Positions 34,418 through 42,409 of a stretch of 64,000 bases of DNA are shown piece after piece. The notes under the pieces were generated by a model, which was given only the letters and a program-made list of their open reading frames with translations, was not told the origin of the DNA and searched no databases. Source of the DNA: Ruminococcus sp. (GTDB lineage Bacteria > Bacillota_A > Clostridia > Oscillospirales > Ruminococcaceae); contig JAFXRZ010000006.1 of the NCBI GenBank assembly GCA_017536105.1, forward strand, positions 363,857 to 427,856. The letters are read 5' to 3'. The position numbers were made by a program, and so were the translations under genes. How positions within the stretch are numbered: position 1 is the first letter of the stretch; every line of letters starts with the position of its first letter.

Positions 34418-35953
34418 TTAGGCTTTCTCGGTAAACTGCTTATCGAGCCAAAGGATACGCTGTTTTACGAACTTGACTATATCGAGGCCGCAGTCGGAAC
34501 GCCATGACTGTTCTTCGCCCAGGTCGTGGCGCATTTCTTCGGCTTTGGCAGCTACAGCTTCATTTACGGCGTTGAGGGAATCGGGTGCTCCGATATCCTT
34601 CCACACCTGCTCCACGGAAGCTCTGAACCAATCGGCCTTCATGAGTACGACGAACCAGGGGTTGCTTCTGTCCTGGCTGCCGACCTCGGGCTGCCAGGTC
34701 GATGCGTACCACTGACCCCAGCCGTTGCCTTCGTAGGCCCAGTTGAAGTCCCAGGGAGCCTGCATAGTCAGTTTATTATACTTGCTGCCCTCGGAGAAAT
34801 CAACGGCGAAATAGAAGCTGCCTTCTCCCACGTCGTAGTTATGGACAAGCTCCTCGAGGATGAGCATATTTGCCACGGACTTTGTATCGAGGACGGCCTC
34901 GCAGGCCTGCTGTACGGTATAAGTTCCGTCGGCAGGGACTACATTATACTGTCCGTCGAACATCATGGGTTTATTGTTGATGACGCCCTCATAGACGATC
35001 TGCCAAACGCCCTTGATATATTTCTCGATGAAGTCCAGCTGCCCCTGAGTATTTATCTTGCTCTTGACGCTGTATTCCGCCGAGACAGGTATGCGGCTCT
35101 CGCCGTCGATATCCTTGATGGGCTCTGTTGAATATTCGAGAGTGAAGAAGGGATGATCCTCGCCGGGATAGTTGTCCATCTCCACGAAATAGCCTATATC
35201 GGCTTCGTTGGTGCCTTCCTCCGGCTCAACGAGTCCGAGGCGCTGAGCCTGGTTCTGCTCGCAGAGGATATAGAGGTCCATATACTTGCCGTTGACATAG
35301 ACATTCACATACTCCACATCGGAGGAATAATACTCGCCGCCGAATATCTTCTTCGCGAGATTGAAGGCCATATAGTCGGGTACAAGGTTCCAGTTGGATT
35401 TTAGGAGCACCCAGCTCTTGTATTCCTCGCCGTCATGCAGGCCGAGCATATTATGCTTTTCCTCGAACTTTATGCGGTAGGGCTTTTCTCTTCCCTGGTC
35501 GGCGGTGGAATTTCCCCTGACTTTGACACCGCCTGCTGCCGACAGCTTATACTGCTCGTCGCAGTTGAAGAGGTCGATGACGGCGGCAGAGTATTCGTCT
35601 TTTTTCTTTATCTTTTTGCCGCCTTCTGTGGTGATGTTTATGACCGGGTGGTCGTACTCCTTCGAGAGCTTTTCATAAAGCTCTGCTCTTTCCTTTTCCG
35701 CCGCGGCATACTCAGCCTTGACGGTCTCCAAGTCGGGGATCTCAAGCTCCGGCACGACAAGAGGAGTATCGTCCAGCACCAAAGGCTCGGGCTCCGGCTC
35801 GGCTTCGCTTTCGGTCTCGGGATCGTTCTCCGTCTGACTTTCGGCTGTTGTTGTGTCTGCTTTCGACTCTGAAGCGGAGCTGCTGCCCGACGAGCACGAA
35901 GCCGCAGACAGCACTGCCGCACAAGCAAGCAGAACTGCTAAGATCCTTTTCAT
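34418..35953 (-). CDS. CotH-family lipoprotein, second copy
   Basis: A 511-residue lipoprotein: lipobox around SAASC (residue 20), a Ser/Thr/Glu/Pro linker to about residue 65, then a CotH domain. Markers are GGVKVRGNST with KPYRIKFEEK, SWVLLKSNWN, VNVYVNGKYMDLYILCEQ and a late MQAPWDFNWAYEGN. It is about 25% shorter than the copy at 9716 and lacks its chitobiase-like module. The ATG at 35953 follows ATGGGGTAATTAAA; longer starts run into the MITE. Copy 2 of the MITE ends 28 bp before the start codon, so it lies in the promoter or leader. Confidence 0.85.
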   Translation of the reverse strand: MKRILAVLLACAAVLSAASCSSGSSSASESKADTTTAESQTENDPETESEAEPEPEPLVLDDTPLVVPELEIPDLETVKAEYAAAEKERAELYEKLSKEYDHPVINITTEGGKKIKKKDEYSAAVIDLFNCDEQYKLSAAGGVKVRGNSTADQGREKPYRIKFEEKHNMLGLHDGEEYKSWVLLKSNWNLVPDYMAFNLAKKIFGGEYYSSDVEYVNVYVNGKYMDLYILCEQNQAQRLGLVEPEEGTNEADIGYFVEMDNYPGEDHPFFTLEYSTEPIKDIDGESRIPVSAEYSVKSKINTQGQLDFIEKYIKGVWQIVYEGVINNKPMMFDGQYNVVPADGTYTVQQACEAVLDTKSVANMLILEELVHNYDVGEGSFYFAVDFSEGSKYNKLTMQAPWDFNWAYEGNGWGQWYASTWQPEVGSQDRSNPWFVVLMKADWFRASVEQVWKDIGAPDSLNAVNEAVAAKAEEMRHDLGEEQSWRSDCGLDIVKFVKQRILWLDKQFTEKA

Positions 35954-35981
35954 TTTAATTACCCCATTTCCGTTTTCTTTA

Positions 35982-36155
35982 AGGCAACACCGCACAACCC
36001 CTGTGCGTCAGATGCGACGTCCATTTTTTTGTCAGATTGCCTAAATTCGACGCAGGAAGGCTGGCGCCTTTCAAGGAGAATTTTGGAAATATGACGGAAA
36101 AATGGCAAGCAGATGACGTGCAGAGGCGTTAGCCGCGGGTTGTGCGGTGTTGCCT
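35982..36155 (+). mobile_element. MITE-like inverted-repeat element, copy 2 (174 bp)
   Basis: Same ends as copy 1 (AGGCAACACCGCACAACCC) with TA flanks, in opposite orientation. It fills the gap between the second CotH gene and the cytoplasmic GH5 gene, and its right end is 4 bp from the GH5 stop codon. It lacks the hairpin insertion of copy 1. Both copies contain an AAGGAGAA site followed by a 13-codon frame starting ATGACGGAAAAATGG (36091-36132 here). Confidence 0.85.
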
Positions 36156-36159
36156 TATA

Positions 36160-37077
36160 TTATTTCCCCCTGAGGAAAATATTATCGTACATCCATTTGC
36201 CGGAGTCGGAGAGGTCGTCTCTTGTCCAGCCGGAGAGCTTGCGGCAATCCGATCTGATCATGCTTGAGCTTTCCGCGCTGTTGCAGAGGCTCCAGCACAC
36301 AGCGCTGAGTCTGTATTTTTCTATCAGCTCCAGCCATTTTCCGGCTTCGTTTTCATCTATCGCTCCAGAACCGTAGGCATCGGAGATGTTGAACTCGTCT
36401 ATAAAAACAGGCAGACCTGCTTTAAGGGCTTTTTCTGCTCTGTCCCGGAGAGGCTGCTTGTGTGTCGCGGCATAGAAATGCAGGGAATACATGATATTAT
36501 CGCACTCTATGGGAGACTCGAGGGGCTTGTCAACTTCCTGGCACCAGGAGGGTGTTCCGACGAGTATCACAGCCCGGGGAGAATGCTGTCTTATGACAGG
36601 GATGATAAGGTCGGCATAGTGGCGGATGCACTGCCAGTCGGCAGGTCCGTTGGGCTCGTTGCATATCTCGTAGAGCACATTTCCGCAGTCGGAGTATTCC
36701 CGGCTGAGCTGTGAGAAGAAACGCACTGCTTCCTCGGAATAGACCATGGGGTCTCTTTCGGAAAGGACGTGCCAGTCAACGATGATATAGAGGCCAAGCT
36801 CGCAGGCTGCGTCAATTGCTTTCTGGACAAGGCGGTAAAGCTCCTGCTTGTTTCCGCCCATGCAGTAGCCGTGGTATTCGTGGGTATATAAAGCAACACG
36901 CACACAGTTGCAGCCCCAGTTGTCGCGCAGGGTAAGGAAAGCCTCTGTGCTGACGAACTGCGGATACCATGCGATGCCGTGAGTGCTTGCTCCGCGCAGG
37001 ACGATCTCGCTGCCGTTTTTGTCAATAAGGACACGTCCGGAAACATTCAGCGCTCCGTGTTTCTCATATGGTGTCAT
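36160..37077 (-). CDS. GH5 cellulase-type enzyme without signal peptide
   Basis: A 305-residue single-domain GH5 enzyme. It begins directly with the subfamily-2-like opening LNVSGRVLIDKNG...LRGASTHGIAWYPQF. The acid/base Glu is in LYEICNEPNG and the nucleophile Glu in PVFIDEFNIS; HFYAATH and CWSLCN complete the site. GH5_2 enzymes are usually secreted endoglucanases, but no signal peptide, lipobox or linker is seen. The start is set by GGAGGTGAACTT and a promoter just upstream, so truncation is unlikely. Either it acts inside the cell on imported oligosaccharides or leaves by another route. Confidence 0.9.
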   Translation of the reverse strand: MTPYEKHGALNVSGRVLIDKNGSEIVLRGASTHGIAWYPQFVSTEAFLTLRDNWGCNCVRVALYTHEYHGYCMGGNKQELYRLVQKAIDAACELGLYIIVDWHVLSERDPMVYSEEAVRFFSQLSREYSDCGNVLYEICNEPNGPADWQCIRHYADLIIPVIRQHSPRAVILVGTPSWCQEVDKPLESPIECDNIMYSLHFYAATHKQPLRDRAEKALKAGLPVFIDEFNISDAYGSGAIDENEAGKWLELIEKYRLSAVCWSLCNSAESSSMIRSDCRKLSGWTRDDLSDSGKWMYDNIFLRGK

Positions 37078-37118
37078 AAGTTCACCTCCGTTGGGTCAGG
37101 TTATTTTTACCTATTATA

Positions 37119-37147
37119 AGTATAATGAATAAGGCTATATTTGTCAA
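37119..37147 (-). promoter_or_regulatory. Promoter of the intracellular GH5 gene
   Basis: On the minus strand TTGACA, 17 bp, then TATACT. An imperfect dyad AGGTTATTTTTACCT (37099-37113) overlaps the likely transcription start and could be an operator, perhaps for the adjacent LacI-type regulator. Confidence 0.7.
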
Positions 37148-37239
37148 GTGGCAAAGGACAAAAATGCAGCTACGATAAAGGAACTCGAACACACAGAAAG
37201 GCGATAAAATTAACGGCAGAAAAGTTTAATTTAACCAAA

Positions 37240-37274
37240 AAGGCATACCCGATCATTCAGACCGGATACGCCTT
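37240..37274 (-). terminator. Probable terminator of the first lacI-type gene
   Basis: On the minus strand AAGGCGTATCC pairs with GGGTATGCCTT (one mismatch) around a 13-nt loop and is followed by TTTTGG. It is 65 bp after the stop at 37339. The bases between contain short AT-rich near-repeats of ATTCACTAT and no gene. Confidence 0.6.
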
Positions 37275-37338
37275 AAATACAAAGAACCGTGCCCGAAGGG
37301 CAAACCTTTATTATTCACTATAAACTATTCACTATTCA

Positions 37339-38355
37339 TTATTCACTGAGCGCAGCGATACCGATATCTTTCACCGAGCCCTTTTCGATAAGGCTGCCGG
37401 TAATGTTTATGGAGGAAGCATCCCGCAGAGGGTCTTCCATCCTGCTTATCAGCAGCTTCACAGCCTTGTCGGCCATACGGTGGGAATCCACGTCGATAGT
37501 GGTTATGGGAGGGTTGGATACCTCGGAGATAAGGTAGTTGTCGTAGCCTACTACCGAGATATCCTCCGGGACTTTAATGCCGTTCTCCTCCAGCTGCTTG
37601 ATAGTATGGAAGGCTGCTTCGTCACAGTTGCAGACAAAAGCCGTCGGCAGCTTTTCGGGGAGAGGGACATTTATAAAATCCCGCTTGTCGCGGTCGTCGA
37701 GGGTCCATTCGTCGTTGACTTTGAGGTCGTGGTCGATCATCGCCTTCATATAGCCCATGTAGCGGTCGAATATACTGGAGGTGGCTTTCACCGTTCCGAT
37801 GAAGCCGATCTTCTTATGGCCTCTTTCGATGAGGTAGGATGTGAGGGCATAGCCTCCGCCGTAGCCGTCAGAGGTGACGCTGTCGAAATCGAGGCCGTGG
37901 ATGTAATAATCGAGAAGTATCATCTTCGGCATATTTCTCTTTAAAGCAACAACGTATTCCCTGCTGAGCTGTCCGAGAGAAACGAGACCCGAGACTGTTC
38001 CGTCGGTGACCATTTTCGGCATGGTAAGGCTCTGCTCGTCTTCCTCGGAGAGGATGTCGATAAGGCAGAAATAGCCGTTCTGGCCGAAGAGCTTTACAAG
38101 GTCGTTATACAGCGCCCAATAGAAAGAGCCGTTGGGGTTCATGAATTTTTCGGGGATAACGACGCCGACGATATTGTCGTTTTTGGACGTCTGCTGGGGC
38201 TTCGGAGCAACATATCCGAGCCGGTCGGCAGTCTGCTTGATCTTTAATTTAAGCTCGCTGCTCACGCCTTTTTTGTCAGCAAGCGCTTTTGAGACAGTGA
38301 CGATGCTTGTGTCACAGGCCTTTGCGATATCCGAAAGAGTTACAGCCTTACTCAT
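37339..38355 (-). CDS. LacI-family transcriptional regulator
   Basis: A 338-residue regulator. The N-terminal helix-turn-helix is VTLSDIAKACDTSIVTVSKALADK, with the hinge helix KLKIKQTADRLGY. A sugar-binding periplasmic-fold domain follows (FIGTVKATSSIFDRYMGY, AFVCNCDEAAF, DISVVGYDN). The ATG at 38355 is 6 nt after AAGGAGG; an ATG two codons upstream touches the ribosome site. Probable targets are the GH5 gene downstream and its own promoter, which has a perfect 19-bp palindrome upstream. Confidence 0.92.
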   Translation of the reverse strand: MSKAVTLSDIAKACDTSIVTVSKALADKKGVSSELKLKIKQTADRLGYVAPKPQQTSKNDNIVGVVIPEKFMNPNGSFYWALYNDLVKLFGQNGYFCLIDILSEEDEQSLTMPKMVTDGTVSGLVSLGQLSREYVVALKRNMPKMILLDYYIHGLDFDSVTSDGYGGGYALTSYLIERGHKKIGFIGTVKATSSIFDRYMGYMKAMIDHDLKVNDEWTLDDRDKRDFINVPLPEKLPTAFVCNCDEAAFHTIKQLEENGIKVPEDISVVGYDNYLISEVSNPPITTIDVDSHRMADKAVKLLISRMEDPLRDASSINITGSLIEKGSVKDIGIAALSE

Positions 38356-38400
38356 GGTCATCCTCCTTGTAAAGTCATTCTGTGAATATGATCTGTAATT

Positions 38401-38429
38401 ATATTAATCTTTTTTTAGGCGTTTGTCAA
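38401..38429 (-). promoter_or_regulatory. Promoter of the first lacI-type gene
   Basis: On the minus strand TTGACA, 17 bp, then TAATAT. Confidence 0.75.
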
Positions 38430-38448
38430 TAGTTTATCTATAAAATGA

Positions 38449-38467
38449 AGTATTAAAATTTAATACT
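38449..38467. promoter_or_regulatory. Perfect 19-bp palindrome between divergent promoters
   Basis: AGTATTAAA-A-TTTAATACT, 20 bp upstream of the lacI -35 and about 60 bp upstream of the plus-strand CobW promoter. It is a candidate operator for the LacI-type regulator. No second copy was noticed in the window. Confidence 0.5.
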
Positions 38468-38528
38468 ATATTGCTTTGTTAACTTTAATCAGGATGTGGG
38501 GCAGGGGCTGATGTTCATAAAATAGTGC

Positions 38529-38557
38529 TTGATTATACATAAAAGCGGTGATATAAT
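38529..38557 (+). promoter_or_regulatory. Promoter of the CobW operon
   Basis: TTGATT, 17 bp, then TATAAT with an extended TGa. No Zur-box-like dyad was recognised nearby. Confidence 0.72.
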
Positions 38558-38612
38558 AATTATGTATGCGGCTTTGCCGATCTTATTTTTTGATAAAAGG
38601 AAGGTATGGAAA

Positions 38613-39752
38613 ATGACTAAGATATCTATTTTTTCGGGCTTTCTCGGAGCCGGAAAGACAACGCTGATAAAGAAGCTCATCGCTGACGGCTTCAACAACG
38701 AGAAGCTGGTGCTGATCGAGAACGAGTTCGGAGAGATCGGCATTGACGGCGGCTTTTTGCAGGAGGCAGGAGTGCAGATCACCGAGATGAATTCGGGGTG
38801 CATCTGCTGCTCGCTGGTGGGGGATTTCGGCAAGGCTCTGAGACAGGTGCTCGAGCAGTACAGCCCCGACAGGATAATCATCGAGCCTTCGGGCGTGGGC
38901 AAGCTCTCGGACGTTATCCGTGCTGTACAGGACCTGGGCATGGAGGACGTTGAGCTGGACGGCTTCACGACTGTTGTTGACGCAAAGAAGTGCAGGCTCT
39001 ACCAGAAGAATTTCGGAGAGTTCTTCAACAACCAGATAACCTACGCAAGCTGCCTGATACTCAGCCACACGGCAGGGCTTTCTCAGGAGAAGCTGGACGA
39101 CTGCCTGGAGCGTCTGCGTTCCCTCAACGACAAGGCGACTATCGTTACCACGGAATGGGACGAGCTGACGGGTGCCGCACTTGTTGAGGCTATAACTCAG
39201 AAGAACACCCTTGATGACGAGCTTTCTTCCCTGCTCGCAGAGGCTCAGAAGCAGAGCGAGCATGACGAGCATGAGCATGAACATCATCACCATCATCACG
39301 ATCATGACCACGATGAAGAGCATGAGCATCATCATCATCACGGCCACGACGAGGAGCACGAGCATCATCACCACCACGACCACGATGAGGAGCATGAGCA
39401 TCATCACGATCACGGTCCCGACTGCACTTGCGGATGTCACGATCACGACCACGGACATCACCACGCTGACGATGTATTCACCAGCTGGGGTGCCGAGAGC
39501 GCAAAGAAGTTCACCAAGGAAGAGATCACGGCTGCTCTTGAGGCTCTCGAGGACGAGAAGAGATTCGGCTATGTGCTGAGGGCTAAGGGCATCGTTCCCG
39601 CTCAGGACGGCAGCTGGATACACTACGACTACATTCCCGGAACGCCGGATGTGAGAACGGGCTCGGCAGGAGTTACGGGCAGGCTGTGCGTTATCGGCTC
39701 GAAGATAAACGAAAAGGCGATAGCCGAGCTGTTCGGCGTCGGGGAGGCATAA
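38613..39752 (+). CDS. CobW/COG0523 metallochaperone GTPase with long His-rich segment
   Basis: A 379-residue G3E GTPase. The P-loop is GFLGAGKTTLIKK (Walker A), the Glu-rich ENEFGEIGIDGG follows, the metal-binding CxCC is in NSGCICCSLVGD, and Walker B/base-recognition segments are IIIEPSGVGK and SHTAGL in place of the usual NKxD. A segment of about 70 residues (roughly 216-285) consists almost only of His, Asp, Glu and Gly. A Cys-rich CTCGCHD and the CobW C-terminal domain ending in RLCVIGSKIN follow. Such proteins deliver zinc, nickel or cobalt. The ATG at 38613 follows AAGGAAGGT. It is first in an operon with the next gene, 2 bp away. Confidence 0.93.
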   Translation: MTKISIFSGFLGAGKTTLIKKLIADGFNNEKLVLIENEFGEIGIDGGFLQEAGVQITEMNSGCICCSLVGDFGKALRQVLEQYSPDRIIIEPSGVGKLSDVIRAVQDLGMEDVELDGFTTVVDAKKCRLYQKNFGEFFNNQITYASCLILSHTAGLSQEKLDDCLERLRSLNDKATIVTTEWDELTGAALVEAITQKNTLDDELSSLLAEAQKQSEHDEHEHEHHHHHHDHDHDEEHEHHHHHGHDEEHEHHHHHDHDEEHEHHHDHGPDCTCGCHDHDHGHHHADDVFTSWGAESAKKFTKEEITAALEALEDEKRFGYVLRAKGIVPAQDGSWIHYDYIPGTPDVRTGSAGVTGRLCVIGSKINEKAIAELFGVGEA

Positions 39753-39754
39753 AA

Positions 39755-40708
39755 ATGGCCGAAGAAAAGAACATTCCTCTTTATCTGTTCACGGGCTTTC
39801 TTGAAGCCGGCAAGACCAGCTTCATACAGACTACCCTTAACGACCAGCGCTTCAACACCGGCGACAGCACTCTCGTTATCCTCTGCGAAGAGGGAGAGAT
39901 TGAGCTTGACGTTTCCAAGATGGCATCAAAGGACGTTAAAGTCGTCTATGCTGAGGACATATCGGAGATACAGGGAGAGGCTTTGACTGAGCTTATAGAA
40001 AAGAACGGCTCAAAGCGCGTTATGCTTGAATACAACGGTATGTGGCAGCTGCCTGACTTCTTCAACGAGCTGCCGGAGAACGTTATGGTATATCAGGAGA
40101 TCTGCATCTGCGATGCTTCGACGTTCTTAAACTACAACGCGAATATGAGAAGCCTTGTGGTGGACAAGCTGAACACCGCGGAGCTTGTTATCTTCAACAG
40201 GTTCGATGAATCCATGGACATGATGACCCTGCACAAGATATGCAGAGGGGTAAGCAGAGGGATAAACATCGCTTACGAATACACAGACGGCAGAGTGAAA
40301 TACGACGACATCGAAGACCCTCTGCCCTTTGACGTTAACGCTGCGAAGATAACCATAGAGGACAAGGACTATGCCCTCTGGTACCGGGATCTTATGGAGG
40401 ACCCGAAGAAATACAACGGCAAGGAGATGACCTTCAAGGGCATCATCGCCGTGGATCAGGGCTTCCCTCCCAACACCTTTGCCATAGGCAGGCACGTTAT
40501 GACCTGCTGCGTTGAGGATATCCAGTACATGGCGATCGCTGCGGAATGGAGCGGGACAAACACTCTTGCTCCCAGGGACTGGCTGAAAGTCACGGGAAAG
40601 CTCTCTTATGAAAAGAGCAAGCTCTACAGAGGCAAGGGGCCCGTGCTTAAGGTCACGGAGGCAGCAAAGACCTCGGCTCCCAAGCAGGAGGTCGCAACGT
40701 TCTTCTAA
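39755..40708 (+). CDS. CobW-like GTPase fused to a YcgQ/DUF1980-like C-terminus
   Basis: A 317-residue protein. Residues 1-190 are a shortened G3E-type P-loop domain with GFLEAGKTSFIQ as Walker A; the CxCC metal motif of true CobW proteins is missing. Residues ~205-300 have YNGKEMTFKGIIA, FAIGRHVMTCCVEDIQYMAI and WLKVTGKL, the pattern of the YcgQ/DUF1980 C-terminal domain. In Bacillus, YcgQ and its permease YcgR and the COG0523 protein YciC are zinc-starvation genes. Here two of these functions are fused and follow a COG0523 gene at 2 bp. The ribosome site is GGGGAGG. A role in metal homeostasis is inferred. Confidence 0.8.
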   Translation: MAEEKNIPLYLFTGFLEAGKTSFIQTTLNDQRFNTGDSTLVILCEEGEIELDVSKMASKDVKVVYAEDISEIQGEALTELIEKNGSKRVMLEYNGMWQLPDFFNELPENVMVYQEICICDASTFLNYNANMRSLVVDKLNTAELVIFNRFDESMDMMTLHKICRGVSRGINIAYEYTDGRVKYDDIEDPLPFDVNAAKITIEDKDYALWYRDLMEDPKKYNGKEMTFKGIIAVDQGFPPNTFAIGRHVMTCCVEDIQYMAIAAEWSGTNTLAPRDWLKVTGKLSYEKSKLYRGKGPVLKVTEAAKTSAPKQEVATFF

Positions 40709-40723
40709 AACAGGAGGCTTAAT

Positions 40724-42295
40724 ATGGATAAACACAAAGGGTCACCCCGTATAGTAAAGCTTATCGAGGACAAGCCCAAGGGGCTCAAAAAGCTGCTGTT
40801 CACCCGAGCCGGCATCTTCCTTCTGCTGATAATCGTGCAGGTCGTGGTGCTGTCGCTGGTGTATAATTATTTTTCTAATTTCAAGTTCTGGGCAGTTATC
40901 GACTTACTGTTCATCCTGTGTATGTATTTTTATCTGTTCAACACGGACATGGATTCCAGCGCAAAGCTGACCTGGTGCGGACTGTTTCTGTTCTTCCCTG
41001 CACCGACGGCGTTGTTTCTGCTGTTCACGAGGCTGGACATCGGACACCGGGAGGAAAAGCGCAGGCTTAACCAGATGATAAAGGAATCGAGGAAGTGCTT
41101 AAAGCAGAATCCCATGACGATAGTCAAGGAAGAGCTTATAAACTCGGGCACCAACGATCTTTGCTTTTATCTCAACCGCTCGGGTCGTTTCCCGATATAC
41201 GAGAACACAGAGGTAAAGTTCTTCCCTCTCGGCGAGGACAAGTTCAACGCCATGATACCGCAGCTCAAAGCCGCAAAGGATTTCATCTTCCTTGAATACT
41301 TCATCATCGACGAAGGACTCATGTGGGGGACGATACTTAAAATACTCATCGACAAGGCTGCCGAGGGCGTTGACGTAAGGGTGATGTACGACGGGATGTG
41401 CGAGATAACGACGCTGACGGGTGATTATCCCGAGCAGCTGGCGAAATACGGCATCAAGTGCAAGCCCTTCTCGAGGATAAGGCCCTTTATCTCCACATCG
41501 TACAACAACCGCGACCACAGAAAGATACTTGTTATCGACGGAAAGGTCGCCTTCAACGGCGGTGTGAACCTTGCGGACGAATACATAAACAGGATAGAAC
41601 GCTTCGGACACTGGAAGGACACGGCTGTTATGCTCAAAGGCGAAGCTGTGCAGAGCTTCACGCTGATGTTCTTGCAGATGTGGAACATGACGGAAGCCGA
41701 GCCGAAGTGGGACGAGAGCAGGCTGCTTTTCCCGGCGCCCAAGACCGACGGTTTTGTTATGCCCTACTGCGATCAGCCCCTTGACGGCGAGAGAGTCGGC
41801 GAGAGCGTTTACATGGATATACTCTACCGCTCCATAAGCTACGTTCACATCATGACGCCCTATCTCATACTTGACAACGAGCTTGAAGCTGCGCTGAAAT
41901 ACGCTGCCAAGAGGGGTGTGGAGGTCAAGATAATCCTGCCGGGCATACCCGACAAGACCACGGCATACTCCCTTGCTAAGAAGCACTACAAGTCCCTGCT
42001 TGACGCAGGCATAGAGATATACGAATACACTCCGGGCTTCGTTCACGCGAAGGTATTTGTCAGCGACGACGAGAAGGCTGTTATCGGAACCATAAACCTT
42101 GACTACCGCAGCCTTTACCACCACTTTGAATGTGCCACCTATCTTTACAGGACGGCCTGCATTTCGGAAATCGAGGCAGATTATCAGGAGACGCTGAAAA
42201 AATGCCGCAAGGTAAGCTACGAGACTATCGCCAACGAAAAGCTGTCCATAAAGATAAAAGGAAGCCTTCTGAGAGTAATAGCACCGCTGCTTTGA
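40724..42295 (+). CDS. cls: Cardiolipin synthase
   Basis: A 523-residue phospholipase-D-family enzyme with three N-terminal hydrophobic segments (residues ~25-105). Both HKD motifs are intact: DHRKILVIDGKVAFNGGVN (about residue 265) and HAKVFVSDDEKAVIGTIN (about 443). It condenses two phosphatidylglycerols to cardiolipin and glycerol in the membrane. AGGAGG precedes the ATG, 15 bp after the CobW/YcgQ fusion gene, so it is probably in the same operon, with no evident link to metals. Two terminators follow. Confidence 0.94.
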   Translation: MDKHKGSPRIVKLIEDKPKGLKKLLFTRAGIFLLLIIVQVVVLSLVYNYFSNFKFWAVIDLLFILCMYFYLFNTDMDSSAKLTWCGLFLFFPAPTALFLLFTRLDIGHREEKRRLNQMIKESRKCLKQNPMTIVKEELINSGTNDLCFYLNRSGRFPIYENTEVKFFPLGEDKFNAMIPQLKAAKDFIFLEYFIIDEGLMWGTILKILIDKAAEGVDVRVMYDGMCEITTLTGDYPEQLAKYGIKCKPFSRIRPFISTSYNNRDHRKILVIDGKVAFNGGVNLADEYINRIERFGHWKDTAVMLKGEAVQSFTLMFLQMWNMTEAEPKWDESRLLFPAPKTDGFVMPYCDQPLDGERVGESVYMDILYRSISYVHIMTPYLILDNELEAALKYAAKRGVEVKIILPGIPDKTTAYSLAKKHYKSLLDAGIEIYEYTPGFVHAKVFVSDDEKAVIGTINLDYRSLYHHFECATYLYRTACISEIEADYQETLKKCRKVSYETIANEKLSIKIKGSLLRVIAPLL

Positions 42296-42300
42296 TATGA

Positions 42301-42333
42301 AAACATCCCTTTCCTTTTCGGAGAGGGATGTTT
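42301..42333 (+). terminator. Terminator of the CobW-cls operon
   Basis: A 10-bp perfect stem AAACATCCCT / AGGGATGTTT followed by Ts, 6 bp after the cls stop. Confidence 0.85.
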
Positions 42334-42348
42334 TTATGCGAACAAAAG

Positions 42349-42378
42349 AGGCTGCACAGCATTTTCACTGTGCAGCCT
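42349..42378. terminator. Second, bidirectional terminator
   Basis: An 11-bp stem AGGCTGCACAG / CTGTGCAGCCT with an 8-nt loop, Ts on the right and As on the left. It suits the end of the minus-strand solute-binding protein gene (stop at 42410) and backs up the cls terminator. Confidence 0.85.
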
Positions 42379-42409
42379 TTTTATTGCTTGTGCTGTCTGA
42401 GCCTGAAGC

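Noticed and set aside
39260..39475. Tandem repeat from sequencing or assembly error
   Set aside because: The His/Asp/Glu coding units differ at many third positions and keep the frame, as in known COG0523 proteins with His-rich segments.
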